From NCBI RefSeq assembly GCF_002995845.1, contig NZ_PVXP01000037.1, positions 1 to 32,080 on the forward strand: DNA of 32,080 nt. The letters run 5' to 3'. The stretch is from Clostridium luticellarii. GTDB lineage: Bacteria; Bacillota; Clostridia; Clostridiales; Clostridiaceae. The position numbers and the translations under genes were made by a program. Below the pieces are notes generated by a model. The model had not been told where the DNA came from and did no database searches. It worked only from the letters and a program-made list of their open reading frames with translations. Positions 7,416 to 15,881 of this stretch are shown here, in pieces. Every line of letters begins with the position of its first letter. Within the stretch, counting starts at the first letter, position 1.

Positions 7416-8195
7416 ATGAACATGCCTTATATATTCAATATCCAAAAATTTTCTGTTCATGATGGACCAGGTGTTCGTACCACGATTTTTTTTAAAGGCT
7501 GTCCTATCAGGTGCATGTGGTGTCATAATCCAGAAAGCCAGAAATATGAACCTGAATTGATGAAAAACAAGGATGGAAAAGATGAGCTGATAGGCAGGCA
7601 GTATACTGTAAAGGAACTTGTGAAAATAGTTCAGGCAGATCAGATCTTTTATGATCAATCTGGAGGAGGTGTTACTTTATCTGGAGGAGAAGTTATGACT
7701 CAAGATATCGATTACATCGAAGAATTGGTAAAAGAGCTCCACAGAAAAGGGATATCAGTGGCAATTGATACCTGTGGTGTAGTTCCACCTGATAATTATA
7801 AACGAATATTACCTTATACTGATCTTTTTCTCTATGACCTAAAGTTAATTAACTCACAAATGCACAAAAAGTATACGGGGGTGTCCAATGATCTGGTATT
7901 GGAAAATCTCAAGTTAATCAGTGATCAGGGAGGAAAAATCAATCTGCGTTTGATTTTAATCAATGAGGTCAATGTAAACGATGAAGCAATTTGTGGAATT
8001 GCCAGCTGGCTTAGGGAACAAAACATTTCTGTCCAAAGCATTAATCTTCTGCCATACCATGACTTTGGCAGAGACAAGTACCGAAATCTGAACAGGGAAT
8101 GCACCCAAAACTTTGAAAAACCAAGTGATGAGCGCATAGAGGAAATTAAAGAATACTTCGAAAAAGCTGGTTACTCCGTGAAAATCGGTGGTTAA
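7416..8195 (+). CDS. hypE: Glycyl-radical enzyme activating enzyme (hydroxyproline dehydratase activase)
   Basis: A radical SAM enzyme of about 259 residues that would install the glycyl radical on HypD, encoded 66 bp downstream. The [4Fe-4S] motif is C29-x3-C33-x2-C36 (GCPIRCMWCHNPES), preceded by the family signature FSVHDGPGVRTTIFFKGCP. Two features are unusual. The ferredoxin-like insert with two extra Fe-S clusters, common in activases of dehydratase-type glycyl-radical enzymes, is absent: only about 27 cysteine-free residues separate the radical SAM motif from YTVKEL. The SAM-binding GGEP motif reads GGEV. I place the start at ATG 7416, nine bases after GAGGGG. A TTG at 7407 is too close to that site. 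Function is assigned from the neighbour, whose active site is diagnostic. Confidence 0.88.
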   Translation: MNMPYIFNIQKFSVHDGPGVRTTIFFKGCPIRCMWCHNPESQKYEPELMKNKDGKDELIGRQYTVKELVKIVQADQIFYDQSGGGVTLSGGEVMTQDIDYIEELVKELHRKGISVAIDTCGVVPPDNYKRILPYTDLFLYDLKLINSQMHKKYTGVSNDLVLENLKLISDQGGKINLRLILINEVNVNDEAICGIASWLREQNISVQSINLLPYHDFGRDKYRNLNRECTQNFEKPSDERIEEIKEYFEKAGYSVKIGG

Positions 8196-8261
8196 TGGCT
8201 GCCTGTTACCGTCTATTTATAAGATCAAGATTATAGTTTTATTTTTAAGGAGGAGGATAAA

Positions 8262-10667
8262 ATGACAAAATCAGCAACAGCAGAGAGAACCAGAAGGGGT
8301 TCCACAGAACGTATAAGACGACTGAGAGAAATTAGTACTAAAAAGTGCAAGCCCAGCATTTCCATGGAGAGAGCGGTTTTGTTGACGGAAGCTTATAAAA
8401 TGTATGAAGGAAAATTTTCAACTCCAGTTCTTCGAGGATTGGCTTTCAAGCACATAATGAAAAATCGTACGCTTTATATTGAAAAAGGGGCTATCATAAT
8501 AGGAGAAAAAGGACACAAGCCATGGGCTGCACCAACTTTCCCGGAATTATGCTGTCATACCATGGAAGATTTCGATAATATGAACAATCGAGAAAAGGTT
8601 TTCTTTAAAGTTTCCGAAGAAGACAAGAGAATTCAGAAAGAAGTTATTATTCCCTACTGGAAAAATCGTGCGTTGATGACACGAATGAATAAATTATTGC
8701 CGGATGAATGGCATAAGCTGTTTGATGCAGGACTGTATACTGAGTTTTTGATGCAGCGTGGGCCGGGACATACTGTGGCCGATGGAAAGATATACCGTAA
8801 AGGATATGCTGATTTTATTGAGGATATTCAGTATGAAGTCGATCATTTGGATTACAACAAGGATGTAAATGCACTTAATAAAAAGGAAGAATTGGAAGGT
8901 ATGAAGCTGGTTTGCGAAAGTATGATTATCTTTGGCGAACGTTATGCGGCTAAGGCACGTGCTCTGGCAGCTGCTGAAAACGATCCGCAGTGGAAAAAGG
9001 AATTGTTGGAACTAGCTGAAGTTTGTGACGTAGTGCCCAAACATGCACCGCAGACCTTCCGTCAAGCAGTACAGATGTACTGGTTCACCCATATAGGTGT
9101 CACTGTTGAAATGAACAACTGGGATGCTTATTCTCCAGGTAAACTGGATCAGCACCTGGAACCATTTTATGAAAAGGATATCGAAGAAGGACGCCTGACT
9201 CGTGAAGGAGCTCGTGAAATTCTGGAAAATCTATGGATACAATTCAATAACCAGCCGGCACCTCCAAAGGTTGGAATAACCTTAAAGGAAAGTGCAACTT
9301 ATACGGATTTCTGTAATATCAATACTGGAGCACTGCGTCCTGATGGAACCACAGGTGTAAATGAAGTCAGCTACTTGATTCTGGAAGTAATGGATGAAAT
9401 GAAATTACTGCAGCCAAGTTCAAATGTGCAGATATCCCGTAAGACTCCAGAAAAATTTCTGCGCGATGCACTCAAAATTTCACGTAAAGGATGGGGGCAG
9501 CCAGCTTTCTATAATTCTGAAGCCATTATACAGGAATTACTGTTTTTAGGTAAATCCATTGATGATGCCAGAGAAAGCGGAATTGCCAGCGGGTGCGTAG
9601 AAACTGGTACAGCAGGCAAGGAAGCCTATGTACTGACCGGCTATTTGAATATACCAAAGATTTTTGAACTGGTATTGAATCGTGGGTTTGACAGCTATAC
9701 GCAAAAGCAGGTAGGACTGGATCTTGGGGATCCACGTGACTTCAAATCCTATGAAGAAGTTTATGATGCATTCTATAAACAATTGGAATATGTAGTAAAT
9801 GTGAAAATTGCAGGAAACAATTTAATTGAACGTATGTATATGGAACACATGCCGGTTCCGCTGCTGTCAGTTATTACCGATGATTGTATTAAGTCCGGTG
9901 TTGACTACAATGCAGGAGGAGCCCGCTATAATACAAGCTATATACAATGTGTAGGTATAGCTACTATCACCGATTCGCTGGTTGCTATAAAGAAGAATAT
10001 ATTTGAAGATGAAAAATTTTCCATGAACGAGTTGCTCAAGGCTTGCAAAGCTGATTTTAAAGGGTATGATGAAATCTTTGAAACAGTCTATAATCATACT
10101 CCTAAGTATGGAAATGACGATGACTATGCAGATGACATTTTAAAGGATGTTTCTCAGTCCCTGCAGGATGCTATTGCAGGCAGAACTACACCTAAGGGGT
10201 CCAGAACTGTAGTTGAATTTTTGCCGACAACCTGCCATGTATATTTTGGTCAGGTAATGGAAGCCAGCCCTAACGGCCGTCATGCAGGGATTTCTCTTCC
10301 AGATGGTATTTCACCTGAAAAAGGTGCGGATCGAAATGGGCCTACTGCCGTAGTTAAATCTGCTTCTAAAATTGATCAGCTGAAGACTGGAGGAGCACTG
10401 CTTAATCAGAAGTTTACACCGGCAGTTGTTCAGGGAGAAGAGGGTATATCCAACCTGGCTGCTTTGATTCGTTCATATTTTGCTATAGATGGTCATCATA
10501 TTCAATTCAATGTTATTGATCGTAAGACACTGCTTGATGCCCAAAAGCATCCTGAGGAATATGAGAACTTGATAGTAAGGGTTGCAGGATATAGTGATTA
10601 CTTCAATAATCTGGATAGGGCCCTGCAAGATGAAATTATTAACCGTACAGAACAAAGTTTTGCCTGA
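8262..10667 (+). CDS. hypD: trans-4-hydroxy-L-proline dehydratase (glycyl-radical enzyme)
   Basis: An 801-residue glycyl-radical enzyme predicted to dehydrate trans-4-hydroxy-L-proline to pyrroline-5-carboxylate in the cytoplasm. The thiyl cysteine is C445 in SGCVETG, the general base E447, and the radical glycine G776 in RVAGYSDYF. As I recall the Clostridioides difficile HypD active site (D278, S334, D339, F340, C434, E436, Y450, G765), this protein has the same residues at D288, S344, D349, F350, C445, E447, Y461 and G776, a nearly constant offset. That separates it from pyruvate formate-lyase, glycerol dehydratase and choline lyase. The downstream proC supports it. The start ATG follows AAGGAGGAGGATAAA. 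It is inactive until HypE modifies it, and is expected to be cleaved by oxygen. Confidence 0.93.
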   Translation: MTKSATAERTRRGSTERIRRLREISTKKCKPSISMERAVLLTEAYKMYEGKFSTPVLRGLAFKHIMKNRTLYIEKGAIIIGEKGHKPWAAPTFPELCCHTMEDFDNMNNREKVFFKVSEEDKRIQKEVIIPYWKNRALMTRMNKLLPDEWHKLFDAGLYTEFLMQRGPGHTVADGKIYRKGYADFIEDIQYEVDHLDYNKDVNALNKKEELEGMKLVCESMIIFGERYAAKARALAAAENDPQWKKELLELAEVCDVVPKHAPQTFRQAVQMYWFTHIGVTVEMNNWDAYSPGKLDQHLEPFYEKDIEEGRLTREGAREILENLWIQFNNQPAPPKVGITLKESATYTDFCNINTGALRPDGTTGVNEVSYLILEVMDEMKLLQPSSNVQISRKTPEKFLRDALKISRKGWGQPAFYNSEAIIQELLFLGKSIDDARESGIASGCVETGTAGKEAYVLTGYLNIPKIFELVLNRGFDSYTQKQVGLDLGDPRDFKSYEEVYDAFYKQLEYVVNVKIAGNNLIERMYMEHMPVPLLSVITDDCIKSGVDYNAGGARYNTSYIQCVGIATITDSLVAIKKNIFEDEKFSMNELLKACKADFKGYDEIFETVYNHTPKYGNDDDYADDILKDVSQSLQDAIAGRTTPKGSRTVVEFLPTTCHVYFGQVMEASPNGRHAGISLPDGISPEKGADRNGPTAVVKSASKIDQLKTGGALLNQKFTPAVVQGEEGISNLAALIRSYFAIDGHHIQFNVIDRKTLLDAQKHPEEYENLIVRVAGYSDYFNNLDRALQDEIINRTEQSFA

Positions 10668-10818
10668 TCAAAGTTTGATTGTTGAATAAAGATTAATCGT
10701 CAGACTGTCAATCTGATTGTTCTATCAGTTATGATGACAGCCTGATGTTTAAATAAATTGTTGGATTATTCCTAAAGAATGCCACAGAAAATAATTTTAA
10801 AATATAAGGAGTGAAATT

Positions 10819-12009
10819 ATGGAATCACAAAACACTGTTCATGTGGAAGAAAAGGGATATAGGAAGGAGATCAGCAAAGGAACATACCTATGTATAGGAT
10901 TTATTGTATTAATTTTAGGTTATTTGAGTAGTGTAATAGGTGTGGGAAAAGCATTTAGTGTTATCATGAAGACAGCCCATGACCTATTGATCAATACCGC
11001 CTTTTATATAATGTCTGTGGCAGTTCTGGCAGGAGCTATTTCCAGTGTATTTTCCGAGTTTGGAGTAACTGCATTGCTGAATAAGATTATTTCTCCAATT
11101 ATGAAACCGCTGTTTAAGCTTCCGGGAGCAGCATCACTAGGAGCAATCACCTGTTATTTCTCGGATAATCCATCTATTGTTATAAATTCAAGAGATCCTG
11201 GTTATGCAAAATACTTTAAAAAGTATCAGTGGGCAACAATGATAAATTTTGGAACTACTTTTGGAATGGGAATCATTATTACAGGCGGAATCCTGGGTAT
11301 ACAAGGAGGAAAATATGCCAGCGGAGTTGTTTTAGGGACAATTTGTGCCTTTATAGGCGGAGCACTTAGTACACGACTGCTTATGAGAAAAACCAAAAAA
11401 ATGTATGGTACTGAACAAACTGTTGGTGAGGAATATCTCGATGCTGCAATTGAACAGGCACCTAATGGCTATAGAAAGATTCGTGAAGGAAGTGCATTTC
11501 AGCGTGGATTAAATGCGACTTTTGATGGCGGAAAAAGTGGTGTACAATTGGGATTGAGCATAATTCCGGGAATCTTGATTTTCACTACTCTGGTGATGAT
11601 ACTGACCAATGGTCCGAGTATTGTTGATGGTCAAGCCGTGTATAAAGGTGTAGCTTATGAAGGCACCGGACTGCTTAAAGACATCGGCGACAAACTATCA
11701 TTTATTCTAACTCCACTGTTTGGTTTTGCCAATTCAGAAGTTCTAGGGCCTCCATTGACTTCATTGGGTTCCTGCGGAGCTTCTATAGCTGGAGCAAAAC
11801 AGCTGGCTGAAAGTGGATTGTTAAATGGTCATGACATGGCAGTTTATTTTGCAATTGCTTACTGCTGGGCAGGTTTTTTATCCAGTCATGCTTCAATAGC
11901 GGATTCAATGAAAACACGTGAAATTACTACCTATGCCATGATGACCCATTTTATTGGAGGTATTGTGGCAGGGGTAATAGCAAATTATGCCTATATGCTG
12001 ATTTTTTAG
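10819..12009 (+). CDS. Gate-domain (nucleoside-recognition) membrane protein, candidate hydroxyproline transporter
   Basis: A 396-residue polytopic membrane protein with about nine or ten hydrophobic segments after a charged N-terminus. It has the Gate/nucleoside-recognition style seen in SpmA/SpmB, FeoB cores and YjiH-like proteins: FYIMSVAVLAGAISSVFSEF near 55-75, a conserved ITCYFSDNPSIVINSRDPG loop near 112, and a second Gate-like half after residue 240. The family name does not prove nucleoside transport. It sits inside the hydroxyproline operon between hypD (151 bp before) and proC (63 bp after), so uptake of hydroxyproline, or of a peptide containing it, is the best guess. The start ATG follows AAGGAGTGAAATT. 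Confidence 0.7.
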   Translation: MESQNTVHVEEKGYRKEISKGTYLCIGFIVLILGYLSSVIGVGKAFSVIMKTAHDLLINTAFYIMSVAVLAGAISSVFSEFGVTALLNKIISPIMKPLFKLPGAASLGAITCYFSDNPSIVINSRDPGYAKYFKKYQWATMINFGTTFGMGIIITGGILGIQGGKYASGVVLGTICAFIGGALSTRLLMRKTKKMYGTEQTVGEEYLDAAIEQAPNGYRKIREGSAFQRGLNATFDGGKSGVQLGLSIIPGILIFTTLVMILTNGPSIVDGQAVYKGVAYEGTGLLKDIGDKLSFILTPLFGFANSEVLGPPLTSLGSCGASIAGAKQLAESGLLNGHDMAVYFAIAYCWAGFLSSHASIADSMKTREITTYAMMTHFIGGIVAGVIANYAYMLIF

Positions 12010-12072
12010 GAACTGATTTTACTTTTAATACCAATAAAACTAATAATTTGTAAAAGAAAGAAGGAGTTATTT

Positions 12073-12873
12073 ATGAAGAATACAATTGGATTTTTTGGAG
12101 GAGGCAACATGGGAAGGGCAATTATGGGAGGACTAATCAAATCCAAGCTCTATAAGCCAGAAGAAATTTTTGTTTATGATGTCTATGCTCCCACCCTTGA
12201 AAAGCTGAAGAATGAGCTGGGAATCAATCCTGTTGGCAGCAGCAGGGAGCTGGTGGAAAAGGCACAGACTCTAATTATCTCTGTCAAACCAGCTGTACTG
12301 CCTACAGTTTTAAAGGAAGTTAAAGAAGATATCTCTAAGGATAAAATAGTGATCTCCATTGCTGCAGGTGTAACTTTAAGCAGACTTGAGGAATTACTAT
12401 CTACAGAACATAAGATTGTAAGAGTTATGCCGAATACACCGGCACTTGTGGGTGAAGGAATGTCGGCTATTGCTGTTAATGGACACCTGTCAAAGGAAGA
12501 GCAGCAGAAAGTTCTGGCTATCTTCTCCAGCTTTGGTAAGGGACAAATAGTTCCAGAGAAATTGATTGATGCTGTAGTAGGTGTCAGTGGATCTTCACCG
12601 GCCTATGTGTATATATTTATTGAAGCTTTGGCAGATGGTGCTGTCCTAGAAGGAATGCCCAGGAATATGGCTTATGAGTTTGCAGCTCAGGCAGTCTTGG
12701 GGTCAGCTAAGATGGTGTTGGAAACTGGCAAACACCCCGGAGAATTGAAGGATATGGTGTGTTCACCAGCAGGTACTACCATGGAAGCTGTGAAGGTTTT
12801 AGAGGAAAAAGGCTTCAGATCGGCAGTAATTGATACTGTTCATGCAGCCGCAGAAAAAAATAGAAACATGTAA
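12073..12873 (+). CDS. proC: Pyrroline-5-carboxylate reductase
   Basis: A 266-residue NAD(P)H-dependent reductase converting pyrroline-5-carboxylate to L-proline. The Rossmann start GFFGGGNMGRAIMGG binds the nucleotide. The dimer-forming C-terminal domain carries the family signature from about residue 174 (GVSGSSPAYVYIFIEALADG) to CSPAGTTMEAVKVLEEKGFR near 235. Length is normal. As the last gene of the hyp operon it completes hydroxyproline to proline, which the cell could use for protein or as a Stickland electron acceptor. No proline reductase genes are in this window. The start ATG follows AAGAAGGAG, and a strong terminator begins seven bases after the stop. Confidence 0.95.
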   Translation: MKNTIGFFGGGNMGRAIMGGLIKSKLYKPEEIFVYDVYAPTLEKLKNELGINPVGSSRELVEKAQTLIISVKPAVLPTVLKEVKEDISKDKIVISIAAGVTLSRLEELLSTEHKIVRVMPNTPALVGEGMSAIAVNGHLSKEEQQKVLAIFSSFGKGQIVPEKLIDAVVGVSGSSPAYVYIFIEALADGAVLEGMPRNMAYEFAAQAVLGSAKMVLETGKHPGELKDMVCSPAGTTMEAVKVLEEKGFRSAVIDTVHAAAEKNRNM

Positions 12874-12879
12874 ATATCT

Positions 12880-12917
12880 AAAGCCCGTTGATCTAAAGCA
12901 GATTGACGGGCTTTTTT
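12880..12917 (+). terminator. Intrinsic terminator of the hydroxyproline operon
   Basis: AAGCCCGT at 12881-12888 pairs with ACGGGCTT at 12906-12913. The inner part also pairs (ATCT with AGAT), and a run of six T ends the 3' arm. It is the first strong terminator after hypE, supporting a four-gene transcript. Confidence 0.88.
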
Positions 12918-13031
12918 ATTGCACAGTTGAAAGGCCTGTTTTCTGGAAAAATTACTTCAATTCAGCAGGTATATGATATAATTTGTATAGAATAAGTTCG
13001 TGAAAATTATATATTGAAAGGAAGACAAAAA

Positions 13032-13811
13032 ATGAAATATTATGTTGTTGACGCTTTTGCTGATGAAGTATTTAGAGGAAATCCCGCCGGTGTATGTGTT
13101 TTAGAGAATCCCATAGATGATAGTACAATGCAAAAAATTGCAGGAGAAAACAACTTATCGGAGACAGCTTTTGTGGTTAAAAATGGTAATGGTTATGATC
13201 TGAGATGGTTTACTCCAAAAGCCGAAATAGATTTATGCGGGCATGCTACTCTGGGGGCTTCCTATGTTATTTCCAATTATGTTGATATAGGAATTGAGAA
13301 TATGACATTTAATACTGCCAGCGGGATACTCAAAGTTAAACGAAATGGTGATTTGTACGAGATGGATCTTCCCTCGAGAGAACCAAAAAAGATAGAATTA
13401 TCACCTGAAATGGTTTCAGAGGCTATTGGTATCAATCCTGTTGAAATATATTTATCCAGGGATTTATTTGTGGTTTTAGAAACAGAAAAACAGGTAGAAA
13501 AATTAAAGCCTAATTTTTCTGAAATGATAAAATTGAAAAATGGACTTGGAGTTATTGTTACAGCTAAAGGGACTGATGTGGATTTTGTATCCCGATGCTT
13601 CTATCCCAAACTTGGTGTAAATGAAGATCCGGTAACCGGTTCAGCACATAGCAATTTAATACCGTTTTGGTCACGGAGGTTAAACAAAGATACAATGGTA
13701 GCTAAACAGTTATCATCACGTGGAGGGACATTATACTGTAAAACAGCTGGAGGCAGGGTCAAAATAAGTGGAAAAGCCGTGCCCTATATGGCGGGAAATA
13801 TTAATATATGA
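13032..13811 (+). CDS. PhzF-family isomerase/epimerase-like protein
   Basis: A 259-residue protein with the two-lobed diaminopimelate-epimerase-like fold of the PhzF family. The catalytic acid is E44 in NNLSETAFV. Other signatures are DLCGHATLGASY near 68-79 and NEDPVTGSAHS near 205. Known members isomerise phenazine precursors, but most are of unknown substrate, and no phenazine genes are nearby. The start ATG at 13032 has AAAGGAAG upstream; an in-frame TTG at 13014 precedes that site and is less likely. The hyp terminator and its own spacer make it a separate unit. Whether it acts on a proline-related compound cannot be told from sequence. Confidence 0.85.
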   Translation: MKYYVVDAFADEVFRGNPAGVCVLENPIDDSTMQKIAGENNLSETAFVVKNGNGYDLRWFTPKAEIDLCGHATLGASYVISNYVDIGIENMTFNTASGILKVKRNGDLYEMDLPSREPKKIELSPEMVSEAIGINPVEIYLSRDLFVVLETEKQVEKLKPNFSEMIKLKNGLGVIVTAKGTDVDFVSRCFYPKLGVNEDPVTGSAHSNLIPFWSRRLNKDTMVAKQLSSRGGTLYCKTAGGRVKISGKAVPYMAGNINI

Positions 13812-13860
13812 TTTGTGTAACTTTTTATACTTAGTATAATATATCAACGGTAGTCGTATG

Positions 13861-14181
13861 TTAGATATATGTTTTTTTATATCTATAAACTTCATTCCCC
13901 CATTCACCAAGAGCCTTTAAAGCAACTATGAGTTTTTGACTAAGCTTTGATAATTCATATTCTACTCTTGGTGGAATTTCATTGTATTGATGACGGATAA
14001 CAAGAGAATCTTGTTCAAGTTCTTTTAAGTTTTTTGAGAGCATCAGACTGGATATGCCATTAACTTTTCTTTGCAGTTCATTAAATCGAATAACTCCATT
14101 TTGGAACATGGTCCAAATGATTAAGAGTTTCCATTTGCCACCTATGACATTCATAGCATACCCGATATAACAATCTTTCAT
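13861..14181 (-). CDS. HxlR-family winged-helix transcriptional regulator
   Basis: A 106-residue dimeric winged-helix protein. The family hallmark NVIGGKWKLLIIW is at 12-24, the recognition region SSLMLSKNLKELEQDSLV near 44-61 and the wing near IPPRVEYELS (68-77). Cys3 sits where thiol-sensing relatives (YodB, HypR, QorR) keep their redox-active N-terminal cysteine, which suggests sensing of electrophiles, quinones or disulfide stress. It is divergent from a flavin reductase gene at 14331, the standard arrangement for such repressors. The start ATG at 14181 has a GGAGG upstream on the minus strand. Confidence 0.88.
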   Translation of the reverse strand: MKDCYIGYAMNVIGGKWKLLIIWTMFQNGVIRFNELQRKVNGISSLMLSKNLKELEQDSLVIRHQYNEIPPRVEYELSKLSQKLIVALKALGEWGNEVYRYKKTYI

Positions 14182-14209
14182 AAAGTAACCTCCATTACTT
14201 ATATAAATA

Positions 14210-14289
14210 TTAGTGACTAAACATTTTTTGCGTACTTGTTGACTTATATGCTACTTAATATAATGAAGTTAGTCAATAGATAATTGACT
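14210..14289 (+). promoter_or_regulatory. Divergent promoter region with two dyad operators for the HxlR regulator
   Basis: For the reductase gene, TTGTTG at 14236-14241 and TATAAT at 14259-14264 have a 17-nt spacer, placing the start near 14271. AGTCAAT at 14271-14277 and ATTGACT at 14283-14289 form a perfect 7-5-7 dyad right on that start. A second dyad, TTAGT-G-ACTAA at 14210-14220, lies nearer the regulator gene. Both contain AGT...ACT half-sites. They are good candidates for HxlR binding and autoregulation. Confidence 0.55.
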
Positions 14290-14330
14290 TAATTTAAAAA
14301 AATTTTATATTTTGAAAGAAGAGATACTAA

Positions 14331-14894
14331 ATGTCAAAAGTGGTTATTTTCAAAGGCAGTCCAAGAAAGAATGGATATACTGCAAAATTATTGGAACAAG
14401 TAGCAAAGGGAGCAAAATCCAAAGGTGCTGAGGTTATTAAATTTGATTTAAATGATCCTGGAATCCGTGGATGTCAAGGATGCTTTTATTGCCGTACCCA
14501 CGACGGATGTACTGTTGAGGATTATTTGCATCCAATGTATGAAGCTATTAATGAAGCAGATGCTATTGTATTTGGTTCTCCAATCTATTATTATCAAATT
14601 ACAGGTCAGGCAAGAGTTTGGTTAGATCGTACATTTCCAATGGTTGCAGGTCTTAAAGATACTTTTGTACCTAGACATCCGGGTAAAAAGTTAATAACAA
14701 TATTTGTTCAAGGAAGCTCAGATCCTAAAATAGGTGCAGAGGGCATTAAATTTGTCAATGATATTTTTAAAACATATGGTTGGAAATTAGAGGATAACAT
14801 TCATTATTGCGGAACTAGTCATAATCCTGATTTAACAATGTTTGATGAGTTGTCTTTAAGAGCATTCAAGGACGGAAAAAATTTAGTTGGATAA
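14331..14894 (+). CDS. NADPH-dependent FMN reductase / flavodoxin-like oxidoreductase
   Basis: A 187-residue flavodoxin-fold protein. The FMN phosphate loop is GSPRKNGYTAKLLEQ (9-23). A cysteine-rich segment, GCQGCFYCRTHDGC (47-60), is typical of the iron-sulfur flavoprotein-like (IsfA) and multimeric flavodoxin WrbA-like reductases, and SPIYYYQITGQARVWLDR follows near 84-101. It would pass reducing equivalents to quinones, nitro compounds or disulfides. It is controlled from the divergent HxlR gene, with a dyad over its promoter. It appears to head a cluster with a broken methyltransferase and a nitroreductase, all plausible stress or detoxification genes. Confidence 0.87.
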   Translation: MSKVVIFKGSPRKNGYTAKLLEQVAKGAKSKGAEVIKFDLNDPGIRGCQGCFYCRTHDGCTVEDYLHPMYEAINEADAIVFGSPIYYYQITGQARVWLDRTFPMVAGLKDTFVPRHPGKKLITIFVQGSSDPKIGAEGIKFVNDIFKTYGWKLEDNIHYCGTSHNPDLTMFDELSLRAFKDGKNLVG

Positions 14895-14994
14895 ATTCCT
14901 AAATAAAAGTAAACTCTTAATTTAAACTACAATGAAAAAATAAATATATTTATTAGATTTGTAATATATTTGAACGACGGGAGAAGGTCATAAA

Positions 14995-15312
14995 ATGGAA
15001 CTGGAGGAAATGGGCAGCTTTTTTAACAAGCGGGTTGATGGCTATGAACGGCATATGTTGAATAATGTGGCCGGATCGGATAAATATTATATTGAAACTG
15101 ACTATATGACTCCCAATCAAGAATATGAAGATCAGTGTTTTGCCGAAAATAAAAAGATTCGTTCAAAATTAGGAATAACTGAAGGATTTTATCACTATGA
15201 TACTCCCTGTACCGTAGAAAATGAAATAAAAATGCTTTTAAAAGCAGGATTTGAATCTATAAAAAATATTGGGAAATACGGGAATACAGGCATTTTATTG
15301 GCAAAAAAATAA
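14995..15312 (+). pseudogene. SAM-dependent methyltransferase with its catalytic core deleted in frame
   Basis: The 105-residue product begins like a class I methyltransferase (MGSFFNKRVDGYERHMLNNV, residues 6-25) and ends like one (FYHYDTPCTVENEIKMLLKAGF, then ILLAKK). The middle is gone: there is no LDLGCGTG SAM-binding loop and no acidic motif II. Residues 33-37 (YIETD) directly join the head to a segment that in intact relatives follows the last core strand. About 100 residues are missing compared with relatives of roughly 205. The frame and a ribosome site (GGGAGAAGG) survive, so a stable peptide could still be made, but it cannot bind SAM in the usual way. Confidence 0.8.
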
Positions 15313-15344
15313 AATAGCATAGTTTTAGTGAAAGGGGTATATTT

Positions 15345-15881
15345 ATGACCAATTATTTTGATTTGATTGCACAGCGTGAGAGCTGCAGAAATTATCTGGA
15401 TAAACAGGTGGAAAAGGAGAAATTAATTTCCTGTATAGAGGCGTGTCGAATTGCTCCGTCAGCTTGTAATGGGCAGCCTTGGAAATTCATAGTTGTAAAT
15501 AACAGGAAACTGTCCTCTAAAGTGGCAAAGTGCCTCCAGGATATAGGTATGAACAAATTTACAGATAAATGCCCCGCCTTTGTCATTGTACTGGAAGAGA
15601 AAGGGGATATTAAGGCTCGAATTGGAGGAACAATCAAAGATCAGGATTATTCCTCCATTGATATTGGTATTGCAGCGGCTTATCTATGCCTTGCCGCTAC
15701 TGAGCAGGGATTGTCCACCTGTATTATGGGCTGGTTTAATGAGAAAAAACTCAAAAAACTGCTTGATATACCAACCTCTAAGAGGGTAAGGATCGTAATA
15801 AGTGTTGGCTACTCTGCAGATACAAAACTCCGAAGCAAAATTCGCAAAAGCAGGGAGGAAATTTTGCAGTTTATAGACTGA
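15345..15881 (+). CDS. Nitroreductase-family flavoprotein
   Basis: A 178-residue FMN-dependent oxidoreductase. The N-terminal RESCRNYLDKQVEKEKL (11-27) matches the R-S-x-R phosphate-binding start of the family, here with Cys in place of one of the usual residues. IAPSACNGQPWKFIVV (36-51) is the second FMN-contact segment, and GIAAAYLCLAATEQGLSTC (107-125) is the dimer-interface helix. Members reduce nitro groups, quinones or flavins. It follows the methyltransferase remnant by 32 bp and shares its direction. The start ATG has AAAGGGG upstream. Confidence 0.87.
   Translation: MTNYFDLIAQRESCRNYLDKQVEKEKLISCIEACRIAPSACNGQPWKFIVVNNRKLSSKVAKCLQDIGMNKFTDKCPAFVIVLEEKGDIKARIGGTIKDQDYSSIDIGIAAAYLCLAATEQGLSTCIMGWFNEKKLKKLLDIPTSKRVRIVISVGYSADTKLRSKIRKSREEILQFID

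Noticed and set aside
8262-10667. Pyruvate formate-lyase or glycerol/diol dehydratase identity
   Set aside because: The active site has a single Cys in GCVE and HypD-specific residues, not the CC pair of pyruvate formate-lyase, and proC is in the operon.
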